This document shows positions 15,593 through 24,080 of a DNA stretch of 45,796 nucleotides, piece after piece. The DNA lies in assembly GCA_947593615.1 (NCBI GenBank), contig CANQDR010000017.1, positions 1 through 45,796 on the forward strand. Reading direction: 5' to 3'. The notes beneath the pieces were generated by a model. That model was given only the letters and a program-made list of their open reading frames with translations, did not search any database and was not told the origin of the DNA. Numbering within the stretch: the stretch's first letter is position 1; each line of letters starts with the position of its first letter. The translations under genes were made by a program, and so were the position numbers. The stretch is from an uncultured Clostridia bacterium (lineage in GTDB: Bacteria; Bacillota; Clostridia; Oscillospirales; Acutalibacteraceae).

Positions 15593-15895
15593 AATTTAAG
15601 CCTTCTTTCAGCTTTATACTAAAACGTGTAAAACAGGTCATTTCATATTCGCCCAAGCGTTGATGCTAAACACCGTTTAAACCCCAGAAAATAATTTATT
15701 GTGTATTCGCTTCTATTTGAGGTTTTTGAGGTTTCGTATAATTACCGATTTGTTATTATATCACATATTCTGCCATTTTACAATATTATTGTATTTTTTT
15801 CAAAATAACCTGTTTTTATTCAATATAAAAATAAAGAAATTAATATGACTGCTGTATATAAATATTAAGAAATAATTATAGGCTAAATTCACAGC
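15593..15895. other. Intergenic region with a long alr leader
   Basis: No gene seen. It holds the alr promoter and a leader that includes the near-tandem AAACCTC-AAAAACCTC on the minus strand. I recognise no known riboswitch in the leader. Confidence 0.4.
15755..15783 (-). promoter_or_regulatory. Promoter of the alr operon
   Basis: On the minus strand TTGTAA (15778-15783), 17 bases, then TATAAT (15755-15760) preceded by TGTGA. Confidence 0.65.
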
Positions 15896-15922
15896 AAAAC
15901 AGCCTCACGAATTGTGAGGCTG
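15896..15922 (-). terminator. Terminator of the amylase gene
   Basis: CAGCCTCAC and GTGAGGCTG (15900-15922) with a 5-nt loop, followed by TTTTG on the minus strand. Confidence 0.7.
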
Positions 15923-15946
15923 CCATAATTAATTATTGTATTGAGA

Positions 15947-18664
15947 TTACCATGTTCCGTAATTATACTTACCATTATCTGTGCTTGATTCCGCATAGAA
16001 ATTAAGTGCTGAACCGTCAAACGGAATATTAACTGTTTGACTGCTTTTATTATTGAAAATAACGTAATCCGCATCACTTGGTACTTCTACAGTATAAATA
16101 CGTTGATTATAACTATTCGTTTCAAGATATTTCATTTCAACACCGGGCCATTGCACTGGTCCGTCTTGTCCTTCTGCCCAGTAATAGCAGTAAATATTAC
16201 CTGACCAATTAAGGGAATTAGTAAATTTAACAGTATAGCTTGAAGGTGTAGTTGGTTTAGCTGTTGTTGGCTGTTCTGTAGGCTTTGCTGTCGTTGGCTG
16301 TTCTGTAGGCTTTGCAGTTGTTGGTTGATCACCGCCTACATATTGACCGCAGTAATATGCCTGATCTGTCAATTCAACAAGGTAGCACTGAATTGCAGTT
16401 GCATCCCTTATACTTACAGAACCGTCCTTATCAACGTCAGCAGCTATTAAGCTATCACCCGTCAAAGCTCTCATGTCTACAAGGTGCAACTGTATGTCTG
16501 TAGCGTCAGTAATTGAAATTCTTCCGTCAAGATTTGAATCACCTATAAGAATTCTGTTAATGGGAGCAGTACTTGTAGGTGCCTCTGTTGGTTTAGCTGT
16601 CGTAGGCTGTACTGTGGGTTTTGCTGTAGGCTGAGGTGCAATAAATTCTACCCACGCATGGTTTGCCTTAAAAAGCATTGATTTTCCGTTCAGAGCAAGA
16701 CCTTGCTCTCCGTCAGCAGGATAACGGTTTGTTGTAGCACTGTAACTCTCTGTGAACATTGCATAACCGTTGCTGAGGTTTTCAGGAACTTCAAGCACAT
16801 AATAGCCTGTAGCAGAGTCATATGTCATCTGCTGACCGGGCCAATCTGCGTTATTGGTCGACTCATCAAGATAAATATAGCAATATACATTTGACCATTT
16901 ATAGGATGAATTGTCAAAGTAAACCTTTTGAACTGCTGATGGATCAACCTTTGTGTAAGTATATGCTACAGGGTCTGACGTAGTTTTTCCATTGCTTGCC
17001 TTAACGCTTACAGTTGTTGTTGTGCCGTAAGCAACTCCCGAACCGATTGTAATTGTCTGTCCGTTTGTATAGGAAGTGTATGAACCGCCGTTAATGGAAT
17101 ATTGTCCACTTGTTGCATTTTCAAATTTCAGCGTAAGTGTTAATGTGTCTGTTTTATAAGTAGTTGAACCGGGAGTTATTGAAGCAGTTGGACCGTCCGG
17201 CTGAGCATTGTAAACAACAGCAACACCTGTATCACCGATATTACCGCTGATTTTTCCGTTTGATACTGTAAATGTATTGCCGGTAATTGCATCCTTATAT
17301 GTACCTGCTGCCATTTTGTTTGCCGGTACATTTACAGATATTGACGTACCTGAAGCATTTACAAGAACAACACCACTCGTGCCGCGCTCGTTGTATGCGA
17401 TTGAACCGTTTGATGCAAGATATTCGCTCTGTCCGTCGAAATAATTTTTAAACTTATTAACTTCTGCAACAGCTTTTGATTTCCAAGTTGTATCGGTACT
17501 TGCACTACCCATTGTTGCAGCAGGTCTTGCAAAGAAGAGTGATGTAGCATTGGCTCTTGAGCCTACCATTGCCCAAGCTTTAATAATAGTGCTGTTTGGT
17601 ACATTCTTAGTATTTGAAAGTCCCTGAGCTGAGCCTGAGTTGCCCATATATGTATCGTGAGATTCTACCCATAACACAGATTTATTTGCTCCGGCACCTT
17701 TATCAAAATATGAGTTTGCCATACCTCCGGCATTTCTGTCATTAGCAGCTTTTAAAATGTTATCACCGGATTTGTTATCGGTAATACTCATATATTGAGT
17801 ATAGTTTGTAATACTTGTAGCACAACCGTTAAGGATCTCGCCGTAATAATAAATGTCATTTTTAGTGCTTGCCTTAGAACCGTTTATTACTGTCGGCCAG
17901 AACTGGCTTCCGTAGCTTCCGTCTGTAGGTAATTCAATGTGCTTTGCAGCGTCAAAGCGGAAACCGTCAACACCCTGATTGATACAGTCAATCAGAAGAT
18001 TTTTATATGAATCCTGAATATAGCTGTTGCCAGTATTGAGGTCGGGTTCACCAATACAACCATGAGTCATTTTGTAACGGTCACCGTCATCAGCCCAATC
18101 ACTGTTAATGTGCCAGTAAGCTGAATTACTTCTTAGGTTAGAGTCTACCTGAGAAGAAATGTTGCTCATTGAGTTACCTAATTCATCTTTAACATTACCC
18201 ATATGGTTTGCAACAATGTCAACTATAACCTTAATGCCCATACTCTCGGCAGTATCGCACAAAGATTTTAAATCTGCCTTTGAGCCAAGCCATGTGTTGC
18301 CGTCGGCAATTTTAATTGAAATAGGTTGATACATTTTCCACCACTGACCGTCTTGATCAGTCCATGAAGCACTGTAATCCTTCGGAGGCTGAACGGGAGA
18401 GGTCTGTACTGCTGTGTAGCCCGCGTCCTTAATGCTTTGTAGATTATCCTTTATGGACTTGTAAGACCAGTCAAAGCAATGAAGAACCGCGCTGCCCTGA
18501 ATTTTGCTTTGCGCACCTGTACTTGCCGATGATGTATTACTGCTTTCTGAAACAGCAGCGCTTGACTTGTCTGTAGTAACTGCATTTACAGCAAAATTGC
18601 TGACTACAACGCAAGACATAAGCATACAAAGTGCAAGAACGATACTTGTGATTTTTTTGCTCAA
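15947..18664 (-). CDS. Secreted GH13 alpha-amylase with CBM26-like modules and a dockerin
   Basis: Extracellular endo-acting starch hydrolase of about 905 residues. Using numbering from a possible GTG at 18673: signal peptide 1-32; GH13 barrel about 60-490 with DIVANH (152-157), GFRFDAAKH with nucleophile Asp241, YYGEI with acid/base Glu279, and ESHD with Asp340; a beta module about 495-575; CBM26-like module 583-678; Thr/Pro linker; dockerin 708-770 with two calcium loops (DSNLDGRISITD and DVDKDGSVSIRD); a second Thr/Pro linker; CBM26-like module 812-908. TTG at 18664 is preferred as start because AGGAG lies 8 bases before it but overlaps the GTG. The dockerin implies attachment to a cohesin protein, as in the R. 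bromii amylosome. A dockerin placed between two starch-binding modules is notable. Confidence 0.95.
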   Translation of the reverse strand: MSKKITSIVLALCMLMSCVVVSNFAVNAVTTDKSSAAVSESSNTSSASTGAQSKIQGSAVLHCFDWSYKSIKDNLQSIKDAGYTAVQTSPVQPPKDYSASWTDQDGQWWKMYQPISIKIADGNTWLGSKADLKSLCDTAESMGIKVIVDIVANHMGNVKDELGNSMSNISSQVDSNLRSNSAYWHINSDWADDGDRYKMTHGCIGEPDLNTGNSYIQDSYKNLLIDCINQGVDGFRFDAAKHIELPTDGSYGSQFWPTVINGSKASTKNDIYYYGEILNGCATSITNYTQYMSITDNKSGDNILKAANDRNAGGMANSYFDKGAGANKSVLWVESHDTYMGNSGSAQGLSNTKNVPNSTIIKAWAMVGSRANATSLFFARPAATMGSASTDTTWKSKAVAEVNKFKNYFDGQSEYLASNGSIAYNERGTSGVVLVNASGTSISVNVPANKMAAGTYKDAITGNTFTVSNGKISGNIGDTGVAVVYNAQPDGPTASITPGSTTYKTDTLTLTLKFENATSGQYSINGGSYTSYTNGQTITIGSGVAYGTTTTVSVKASNGKTTSDPVAYTYTKVDPSAVQKVYFDNSSYKWSNVYCYIYLDESTNNADWPGQQMTYDSATGYYVLEVPENLSNGYAMFTESYSATTNRYPADGEQGLALNGKSMLFKANHAWVEFIAPQPTAKPTVQPTTAKPTEAPTSTAPINRILIGDSNLDGRISITDATDIQLHLVDMRALTGDSLIAADVDKDGSVSIRDATAIQCYLVELTDQAYYCGQYVGGDQPTTAKPTEQPTTAKPTEQPTTAKPTTPSSYTVKFTNSLNWSGNIYCYYWAEGQDGPVQWPGVEMKYLETNSYNQRIYTVEVPSDADYVIFNNKSSQTVNIPFDGSALNFYAESSTDNGKYNYGTW

Positions 18665-18694
18665 ATTTCTCACTCCTAAAATAAAATTACTTTA

Positions 18695-18746
18695 ACGAAT
18701 ATATATTCGTATGATACGCAAAAGGTAAATTACATATTTACCCTTT
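18695..18746 (-). promoter_or_regulatory. Operator-like palindromes upstream of the amylase
   Basis: ACGAATATATATTCGT (18695-18710) is a perfect 16-bp palindrome about 30 bases before the start codon. AAAGGTAAAT and ATTTACCCTTT (18721-18746) form a second dyad. They lie where the promoter must be and are probable regulator sites; the regulator is unknown. Confidence 0.5.
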
Positions 18747-18815
18747 TACTTACTAATAATAACAAATTAATTTTCTTTATTCAATCTACTATCTGCACAA
18801 AATCTCAAATTGTTT

Positions 18816-18831
18816 TTAGCAATTCTGCTAA
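18816..18831. promoter_or_regulatory. Third dyad upstream of the amylase
   Basis: TTAGCA-N4-TGCTAA. The remaining DNA from 18747 to 19062 is very AT-rich with no gene seen and no convincing nfo terminator. Confidence 0.3.
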
Positions 18832-19062
18832 ATATGCGATTTTTTATGGTCAAATCACACAAATTAAATATATAACTTTTATTGCTTTTCAATAAAAAAA
18901 ATGATATTATATATCCATAATTTCGAACCTATTTTTGGAAAAATTTTATTTTTAAAAAAATAAACAATATTTTTTTGCATTCACCAATTAAATCAATCAA
19001 TATATATTTTGTTCACAAGCGCTGCTTACAATTCGCTGCAAATTTTTATAAAAACTTATATC

Positions 19063-19896
19063 TCAAATTTCATAGATATTTTTCAGATATCTGATTTCTT
19101 TTGCATATCCGTCAAGTTCATTTGGTGTTTCAAGCAAAAACAGAAGCGTTTTTAAATAGCTGTTATTAATTATTCTTTTAAAGGCATCATTTCCTATAGC
19201 TCCCTGCCCTATCTTCTGATGTCTGTCCTTGTGACAGCCAAGATAATTCATACTGTCGTTTAAGTGGACAGCCTTTAATTTATCAATTCCTATTATTCTG
19301 TCAAACTCCGACAGTACACCCTCAAGATCATTTACAATATCGTATCCTGCGTCAAAAACATGGCAGGTATCCAAACAAACACCTATTTTATCCTTTAATT
19401 TTACTCCGCTTATTATTTCTCTGAGTTCTTCAAAACGGCTTCCTATTTCAGTTCCTTTTCCCGCCATTGTTTCAAGCAGTACCGTAGTATGCATTGTTTC
19501 AGTCATTGCATTGTTCAAAGCATTAATTATCTGATTGATCCCCTTTTCAACGCCTTTTCCCGTGTGGCTGCCGGGATGAAAATTATACAAATTGCCCGGA
19601 ATATACTCCATTCGTTTTAAATCGTCGGTGAGCGTATTATAGGCAAATTCACGTGTTTCCTGTTTAGAAGAACAAAGATTCATCGTGTAAGGCGCATGGG
19701 CAACAATTTGTGAAAAATTATTATCATTCATAATCTTTATTAGTGCGTCAACATCGCTCTGCTCAATTTTACGTGCTGAACCTCCGCGCGGATTACGGGT
19801 AAAAAACTGAAATGTATTTGCTCCTATTTCAAGCGCCTGTCTGCCGACAGCTTCAAAACCATTTGAAATTGACAGGTGACATCCAATATTAAACAT
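19063..19896 (-). CDS. nfo: Endonuclease IV (AP endonuclease)
   Basis: A 277-residue DNA-repair enzyme that cuts 5' of abasic sites. It is a TIM barrel with three zinc ions; the conserved boxes are visible: GCHLSISNG, HAPYTMNLCS, NFHPGSHTG, LLETMAGKGTE, GVCLDTCHVFDAGYD, HLNDSMNYLGCHKDRH and LLETPNE. Length is standard. GGAGAGG is 5 bases before the ATG. It lies downstream of a tRNA gene on the same strand, separated by that tRNA's terminator. Confidence 0.95.
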   Translation of the reverse strand: MFNIGCHLSISNGFEAVGRQALEIGANTFQFFTRNPRGGSARKIEQSDVDALIKIMNDNNFSQIVAHAPYTMNLCSSKQETREFAYNTLTDDLKRMEYIPGNLYNFHPGSHTGKGVEKGINQIINALNNAMTETMHTTVLLETMAGKGTEIGSRFEELREIISGVKLKDKIGVCLDTCHVFDAGYDIVNDLEGVLSEFDRIIGIDKLKAVHLNDSMNYLGCHKDRHQKIGQGAIGNDAFKRIINNSYLKTLLFLLETPNELDGYAKEIRYLKNIYEI

Positions 19897-19991
19897 AATA
19901 ACCTCTCCGATAAAAATTAACGCCGAACATTTTTAGCTCAGCGTGTTGTTGTCGTTGTATTCCTGCTCTTTTATAAAATTGGCAATTCAAT

Positions 19992-20027
19992 GAAAAACGC
20001 TGAACCCAAACAATCGGGTTCAGCGTT
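19992..20027 (-). terminator. Terminator of the tRNA-Pro gene
   Basis: On the minus strand AACGCTGAACCC pairs with GGGTTCAGCGTT (perfect 12 bp, 8-nt loop), followed by TTTTT. Confidence 0.85.
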
Positions 20028-20031
20028 GTGT

Positions 20032-20108
20032 TGGTCGGGATGACAAGACTTGAACTTGCGACTCCACGCCCCCCAGACGTGTGCGCTACCAAACTGCGCT
20101 ACATCCCG
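20032..20108 (-). tRNA. tRNA-Pro (anticodon GGG)
   Basis: The minus strand folds as a cloverleaf: acceptor CGGGATG with CATCCCG, D arm with AGTTTGGTA, anticodon stem CACGT/GCGTG around the loop CTGGGGG (anticodon GGG), T loop TTCAAGT, discriminator A and an encoded CCA. Length is 77 nt including CCA. Confidence 0.95.
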
Positions 20109-20201
20109 ATGCAACATTTAGTATTTTATCAAAATTCGTTTTGATTGTCAAGTACCTGTGCATATTTATTTTCTGTCTTATTGCACATTTTTATTTTCAG
20201 A

Positions 20202-20483
20202 CTAATCCGACATTTCCTCTATCAAATCAAGAATAAGTCTTATTTGTTTGTCGCTTAGCCCTGATGTATCTATTGTGCGTTTTCTCTCCACACCAAGCAA
20301 ATAATCGGTTGAAACGCCGAACAGCTTTGAAAGCTTTATCAGCACCTCATATGACGGTGCACGGTTTGAAAGCTCATAGCTTGAAATCATTGCCTTGCTC
20401 ACCCATACTCTGTCTGCAACCTGTTGTTGGGTCAAGCCCTGTTCCTTGCGTAAATCTTTCAAACGTTTTCCTAAGTCAACCAT
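20202..20483 (-). CDS. XRE-family regulator divergent from a surface protein
   Basis: A 93-residue Cro/CI-like protein: helix-turn-helix at about residues 5-60 (GLTQQQVADRVWVSKAMISS, then PSYEVLIKLSKLFGVSTDYL) plus a short C-terminal helix. ATG at 20483 is preferred because GAGGTG lies 8 bases upstream; the ATG at 20489 is too close. It faces away from the anchored protein at 20768, the same arrangement as the pair at 9049/9545, so it probably represses that gene and itself. Confidence 0.85.
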   Translation of the reverse strand: MVDLGKRLKDLRKEQGLTQQQVADRVWVSKAMISSYELSNRAPSYEVLIKLSKLFGVSTDYLLGVERKRTIDTSGLSDKQIRLILDLIEEMSD

Positions 20484-20553
20484 TAGCATACACCTCTGTA
20501 ATTACTTTATGATATGTATATATTCCAATGGCTTATTATTTGTAAACTAATTG

Positions 20554-20582
20554 TTGACTTTTGCGCTTTTTTATGATATATT
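20554..20582 (+). promoter_or_regulatory. Distal promoter of the 351-residue surface protein
   Basis: TTGACT at 20554-20559 and TATATT at 20577-20582 with a 17-base spacer, the same GATATATT ending as the promoter at 9475. Confidence 0.45.
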
Positions 20583-20662
20583 ATTATTATAAAATCGATA
20601 TAATACTATAAATACTTAAATAATCTAAAATTTTCTTGGTATTTTTATTTTTTTAAATAATA

Positions 20663-20690
20663 TTGACAATATTTTATAGTGTGTTATAAT
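20663..20690 (+). promoter_or_regulatory. Proximal promoter of the 351-residue surface protein
   Basis: TTGACA at 20663-20668 and a perfect TATAAT at 20685-20690, 16 bases apart, about 77 bases before the gene. Confidence 0.65.
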
Positions 20691-20767
20691 TGTATTAAAT
20701 CATATGGTTCAAATTAAAATATATTTTTAATATATTATATATTCATTAAAACAAGAAGGAGAATTTT

Positions 20768-21823
20768 ATGAAAAAACTACTTTCTGCTGTTATTGCAGCA
20801 ATGCTTATGTTGTCATGCTCAACCGCAACATTTTCAGCAACTGATTCCACCGCTTCACCTGATGAAGCAAAAAAGCTTGTTTCTATGGAAATGACCGAGC
20901 TTCCGTCTAAATTGGATTACATTCTTTTTTTGGACGCGGGCTGGAATTTTGACATTGATGAAAATGAAACTGACCCTGATAAAATTTTAGATGCAATCAA
21001 TAATGCTGAATTTTACATTAATGTTGATTTAACAGGCGCAACTATTATGGGAACATACAGCGACGGTACAACCGAAGAAATTGACCCCGATCTATGCACA
21101 ACAAGCGTTGCAGACCCTGTAAATCTTGGCGAAATCAACAAAGAAGAAGATATTGAAAAAGCATTGGCTATGGTTTACAGAGAATACACCATTAATGTAG
21201 AATTATATGGCGTGACAACTTCATTTAATGTAACGGTTGATCCTTATGATTTTGATTACAGCGACATTTATGAGTTTGTATCTTATACTGAACCCGATAA
21301 AAATATATATGATATTGACAAGGACTTCTCTCAAGAAATCTTATTTGATGAGGAAGATAATGAAATTATTGTAGATTCCTTGGATTTTGACCTTACCGGA
21401 ATGACAGTAACAATCAAGAACAAGGAAACCGGAGAGCTTATTACATACGGCGAGGATAATATTTATCTTGACTTTATGCATTTCCCTGATGACCCTGAGC
21501 TTGTACCCGGTGAATACACCGCTTTTGGCGAGGTATATACTGATGACGGAGAGATTGTTCCCTTCGACTTTCTGTTTAAACTTATAAGTACAGATGATAA
21601 TAAAACTCCCACACCAAGCAATCCGTCATCTGACAGTACACTGGAAAACAACAGCAAAAAACCTGTATCTAAAACCGATACACCTGACACGGCAGTAAAT
21701 ACTTCTGCTGACAACGGTGCAATTCAAACAGGAAATCCTGTTAGCGCAGGAATACTTGCAGTAGTTATGCTTTCAGGAACAATGATCGCTTTCCTGACAT
21801 ACAGAAAAAAATTTGAAAGATAA
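20768..21823 (+). CDS. Anchored acidic surface protein, relative of the 557-residue protein
   Basis: A 351-residue exported protein. The signal peptide covers about residues 1-24. The body is acidic and contains MEMTELPSKLDYI and later TYSDGTTEEIDPD, matching the LPDK-Y and DGTTEHI boxes of the protein at 9545. A Ser/Pro/Asn/Thr spacer containing TDTPDTAVNT leads to IQTGN, a membrane segment and YRKKFER: an anchor without LPxTG. GAAGGAG precedes the ATG. It is probably an Ig-like binding or adhesion protein controlled by the divergent XRE gene. The ligand is unknown. Confidence 0.7.
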   Translation: MKKLLSAVIAAMLMLSCSTATFSATDSTASPDEAKKLVSMEMTELPSKLDYILFLDAGWNFDIDENETDPDKILDAINNAEFYINVDLTGATIMGTYSDGTTEEIDPDLCTTSVADPVNLGEINKEEDIEKALAMVYREYTINVELYGVTTSFNVTVDPYDFDYSDIYEFVSYTEPDKNIYDIDKDFSQEILFDEEDNEIIVDSLDFDLTGMTVTIKNKETGELITYGEDNIYLDFMHFPDDPELVPGEYTAFGEVYTDDGEIVPFDFLFKLISTDDNKTPTPSNPSSDSTLENNSKKPVSKTDTPDTAVNTSADNGAIQTGNPVSAGILAVVMLSGTMIAFLTYRKKFER

Positions 21824-21860
21824 AATACTTGAAAAACTTAATCAGTGATTATTTTAACTA

Positions 21861-21890
21861 AAAAGGCAGTTCTTTATGAACTGCCTTTTT
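21861..21890. terminator. Bidirectional terminator
   Basis: AAAAGGCAGTTC and GAACTGCCTTTT form a perfect stem with a 5-nt loop and T-runs on both strands; it serves the surface protein and possibly folT. Confidence 0.85.
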
Positions 21891-21963
21891 TCATTTGGAA
21901 GTATTTTAGGAGTATTTTATTTTTAATTATTATTTTAAAATACTTGATTATTTCAATAAAAAA

Positions 21964-22539
21964 TCAAGCCTTTAATCTGTTCGGAATTTTTATTTTTGAT
22001 GCAAGTCTGCACACTGCAAAAATCAAAATAATCTCGGGAATACATTTAACCGCCGCACTGATTAGTCTTGCAGAAAGATAAACCATATATGGCGTTCCCT
22101 GTCCTGCTCCGTAAAGCACATACAACCAAAATGCCGCAAGGAATGTTTCAACTGCAATTGTATTTATAAGCCATGCAATAATAACTCTCGGAACTGTTAT
22201 CTTACTTTTGTAAAAGGCAAATCCGTAGATAAGTCCCGTTAAAAGTCCGCTTATTGTAAAACCCGGAAAGTATGCTCCGCCTGTAGGGTTCAGCAAAAAG
22301 GAAATAATATCTCCCAAAGCACCGACCAAAGCAGCAGGCACAGGGCCAAACATAGAACCTGTTACTGCAATAGGAAGAAATGCTCCGCTGATTTTAACGT
22401 TGTTGCCAAAAAAAGCAAGTGTTCCGTTGGCAAAAAATCCAAGCACTACTCTGAGGGCAAGCAGCATTGCAATTGCCGCAAGCGAATAAACGCTCTTTAA
22501 TTCTTTAAGTGAATCATAAAATTTTCTAACTTGTGACAT
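21964..22539 (-). CDS. folT: ECF transporter S component for folate
   Basis: A 191-residue integral membrane protein with about six hydrophobic segments and the N-terminal AAIAMLLALRVVLGFF typical of ECF substrate-binding subunits. GAFLPIAVTGSMFGPVPAALVGALGDIISFLLNPTGGAYFPGF matches the S-component core. The folate assignment comes from the THF riboswitch directly upstream. AGGAGG is 9 bases before the ATG. The ATPases and T component are not in the window, as usual for group II ECF systems that share a module. Confidence 0.85.
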   Translation of the reverse strand: MSQVRKFYDSLKELKSVYSLAAIAMLLALRVVLGFFANGTLAFFGNNVKISGAFLPIAVTGSMFGPVPAALVGALGDIISFLLNPTGGAYFPGFTISGLLTGLIYGFAFYKSKITVPRVIIAWLINTIAVETFLAAFWLYVLYGAGQGTPYMVYLSARLISAAVKCIPEIILIFAVCRLASKIKIPNRLKA

Positions 22540-22580
22540 TTTCTAAACCTCCTGAAAAACACGATGTTGCTTCAGGGAAT

Positions 22581-22608
22581 AAAAAAGGCGGACAGAAAAC
22601 TGCCCGCC
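22581..22608 (-). terminator. Terminator controlled by the THF riboswitch
   Basis: GGCGGGCAG and CTGTCCGCC form a stem with one G-U pair, followed by TTTTTT, between the aptamer and folT. This implies premature termination when folate is plentiful. Confidence 0.8.
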
Positions 22609-22623
22609 AAAGGTCCCAAAGTA

Positions 22624-22725
22624 ACAGCGGGATGCGGAATCTGTACCGCAGAAAGCCAAGCCTTCTTTCGTTTTTGCGGCAACTCCCCGTCCGCAAAACA
22701 CTTCACGCACAAATTCCTACTCTGT
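22624..22725 (-). ncRNA. Tetrahydrofolate (THF-I) riboswitch
   Basis: On the minus strand: P1 ACAG/CTGT, then AGAGTAGG, GCGTGAAGTGT, GGGGAGTTGCC, ACGAAAG, GCGGTACAG and TTCCGCATCCCGCTGT. These follow the THF aptamer order (GAGUAG, GCGUUAAGUGU, GGGAUGUCG, ACGAAG, GCGGUGA, UUGCAUCCGCU). The position upstream of a folT-like gene and the adjoining terminator support it. Confidence 0.85.
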
Positions 22726-22736
22726 GAATTGATTAA

Positions 22737-22764
22737 ATTATATCATAATATTCTTATTTGTCAA
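22737..22764 (-). promoter_or_regulatory. Promoter of the THF riboswitch-folT transcript
   Basis: TTGACA (22759-22764), 16 bases, TATAAT (22737-22742) on the minus strand, about 12 bases before the aptamer. Confidence 0.75.
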
Positions 22765-22808
22765 TACGTCGGAATATCTGATGTATAGTGTCAATTTTTA
22801 ATTGCGCT

Positions 22809-23513
22809 TTAAAATACTCCGTTAAAAGAAAGGATAATGAGAACACATGTAGCTATGATAAGGCAGGACACGATTACAGCGCCTATTATACCGCTTTTCT
22901 TATTGTTCTCTGTATCTTCAGCCTTTGGAATAAGATTTGTTTTTTGAAGCGCTTCAATTACAAATCTGAAAATTAACAGTGCGGCTCCGCCGTTAACTCC
23001 TGCCTTAAGAAGATTAAACGGAATGAATGCAGGTATCAAAAGACTTACGATAACCTCACGTTCAACTCCCATATAAAGCGGAGTAACAATATAGTTCCAC
23101 AGCACCATTGCAATTGTCATAAGAACTGAGCCTATTACAATGCCTACAATTGCGCCTGTTGTGGATTGTTTCTTTTTATAAACATACGCCGCAGGACAAA
23201 CAAAACTTACGGTTGCAAGAATGTTCATTATACATCCCAAAATTCCGGTATCGCTGATTGTAAGAAGTTCTACTATGCAAATTACAAGCGACATAATAAA
23301 TCCCGACATAGGGCCAAAAATAAATGAACCGATTAAGATTATTGCGCTTTTGAATTCAAGGTCAAGAAACGGCACGCTTGGAATTATCGGCAGTCGGCAT
23401 AAGATTACCACAACATAAGCCATAGCGGCTATAAGCGCCATAATTACCATTTTCTTAACTTTGTAAGAGCTTTCGGCAGGTGTTACTACTTGTTTTTGTT
23501 TGCTTTTGATCAT
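22809..23513 (-). CDS. ribU: ECF transporter S component for riboflavin
   Basis: A 234-residue membrane protein with about six hydrophobic segments. KKMVIMALIAAMAYVVV followed by PFLDLEFKSAIILIGSFIFG matches RibU-type S components, which bind riboflavin and use a shared ECF energising module. The FMN riboswitch upstream supports the substrate. The ATG at 23513 has AGGAGGA at the correct distance; the open frame running further upstream is leader RNA. Its 5' leader is unusually long because three repeats lie between the riboswitch terminator and the gene. Confidence 0.88.
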   Translation of the reverse strand: MIKSKQKQVVTPAESSYKVKKMVIMALIAAMAYVVVILCRLPIIPSVPFLDLEFKSAIILIGSFIFGPMSGFIMSLVICIVELLTISDTGILGCIMNILATVSFVCPAAYVYKKKQSTTGAIVGIVIGSVLMTIAMVLWNYIVTPLYMGVEREVIVSLLIPAFIPFNLLKAGVNGGAALLIFRFVIEALQKTNLIPKAEDTENNKKSGIIGAVIVSCLIIATCVLIILSFNGVF

Positions 23514-23555
23514 AAAAATATCCTCCTTAATTTTCGGTTGTCGAGGATAAAGCGA

Positions 23556-23860
23556 CGTGATATCGCTCACAATTCGAGCAGGCGGGGTAACCCCGCCCAC
23601 AGTTCGGGCAGACAGGTTTGTAATATTTAAAACCTTAATTGCCCGACCGTTACCGAGTATTTTCCTGTACGTAAAAATAGGGTGACCCCGCCCACAGTTC
23701 GGGCAGACAAGTTTGTAATATTTAAAACCTTAGTTGCCCGATCGTTACCGAGTAATTTCCTGTACGTAAAAATAGGGTGACCCCGCCCACAGTTCGGGCA
23801 GACGGGTTTGTAATATTTAAAACCTTAGTTGCCCGATCGTTACCGAGCATTTTTCTGCAC
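23556..23860 (-). repeat. 95-bp tandem repeats in the ribU leader
   Basis: The marker CCCCGCCCACAGTTCGGGC begins at 23591, 23686 and 23781, exactly 95 bases apart; units differ by few bases. Each unit holds a GCCC-ACAGTTC-GGGC stem and a larger hairpin with TCGGGCA/TGCCCGA outside and AGGTTT/AAACCT inside. A degenerate fourth partial copy near 23556-23580 reads GCTC-ACAATTC-GAGC, with paired changes that keep the stem. Confidence 0.8.
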
Positions 23861-23861
23861 A

Positions 23862-23896
23862 GAAAAAACTCCGCAGACAAAAACTTATCTGCGGAG
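23862..23896 (-). terminator. Terminator controlled by the FMN riboswitch
   Basis: CTCCGCAGA and TCTGCGGAG with a 10-nt loop (23869-23896), then TTTTTT on the minus strand, between the aptamer and ribU. Confidence 0.8.
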
Positions 23897-23950
23897 CGTA
23901 TTTGATAAAAACAACTTTTAAAAACAGTCTTGAAAATTAAACTGTAAGCT

Positions 23951-24066
23951 GATTCTTCTCGTATCCGGACTTTGACCGTCGGTGTCTGAATTTCACAGAC
24001 TCGGCAAGCAATTGCTTGTTCGCGGACTATAACCGCCGGTGGAGAATTTCACTCCGCCCCGAAGAC
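23951..24066 (-). ncRNA. FMN riboswitch (RFN element)
   Basis: The minus strand shows the conserved elements: CTTCGGGGCGG, GTGAAATTC, CACCGGCGGT, AGTCCGCGA, GTGAAATTCAGA, CACCGACGGTC, AAGTCCGGAT and GAGAAGAA. It controls the riboflavin importer. Confidence 0.95.
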
Positions 24067-24080
24067 AACCGTTTATAGAT

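Noticed and set aside
22624..22725. Cobalamin riboswitch
   Set aside because: The CCCGCTGT end and ATTCCGC resemble parts of a B12 element, but the full order of boxes and the small size fit the THF aptamer, and the downstream gene is folT-like.
23585..23860. CRISPR array
   Set aside because: The whole 95-bp unit is repeated, with no alternation of short repeats and unique spacers, and no cas genes nearby.
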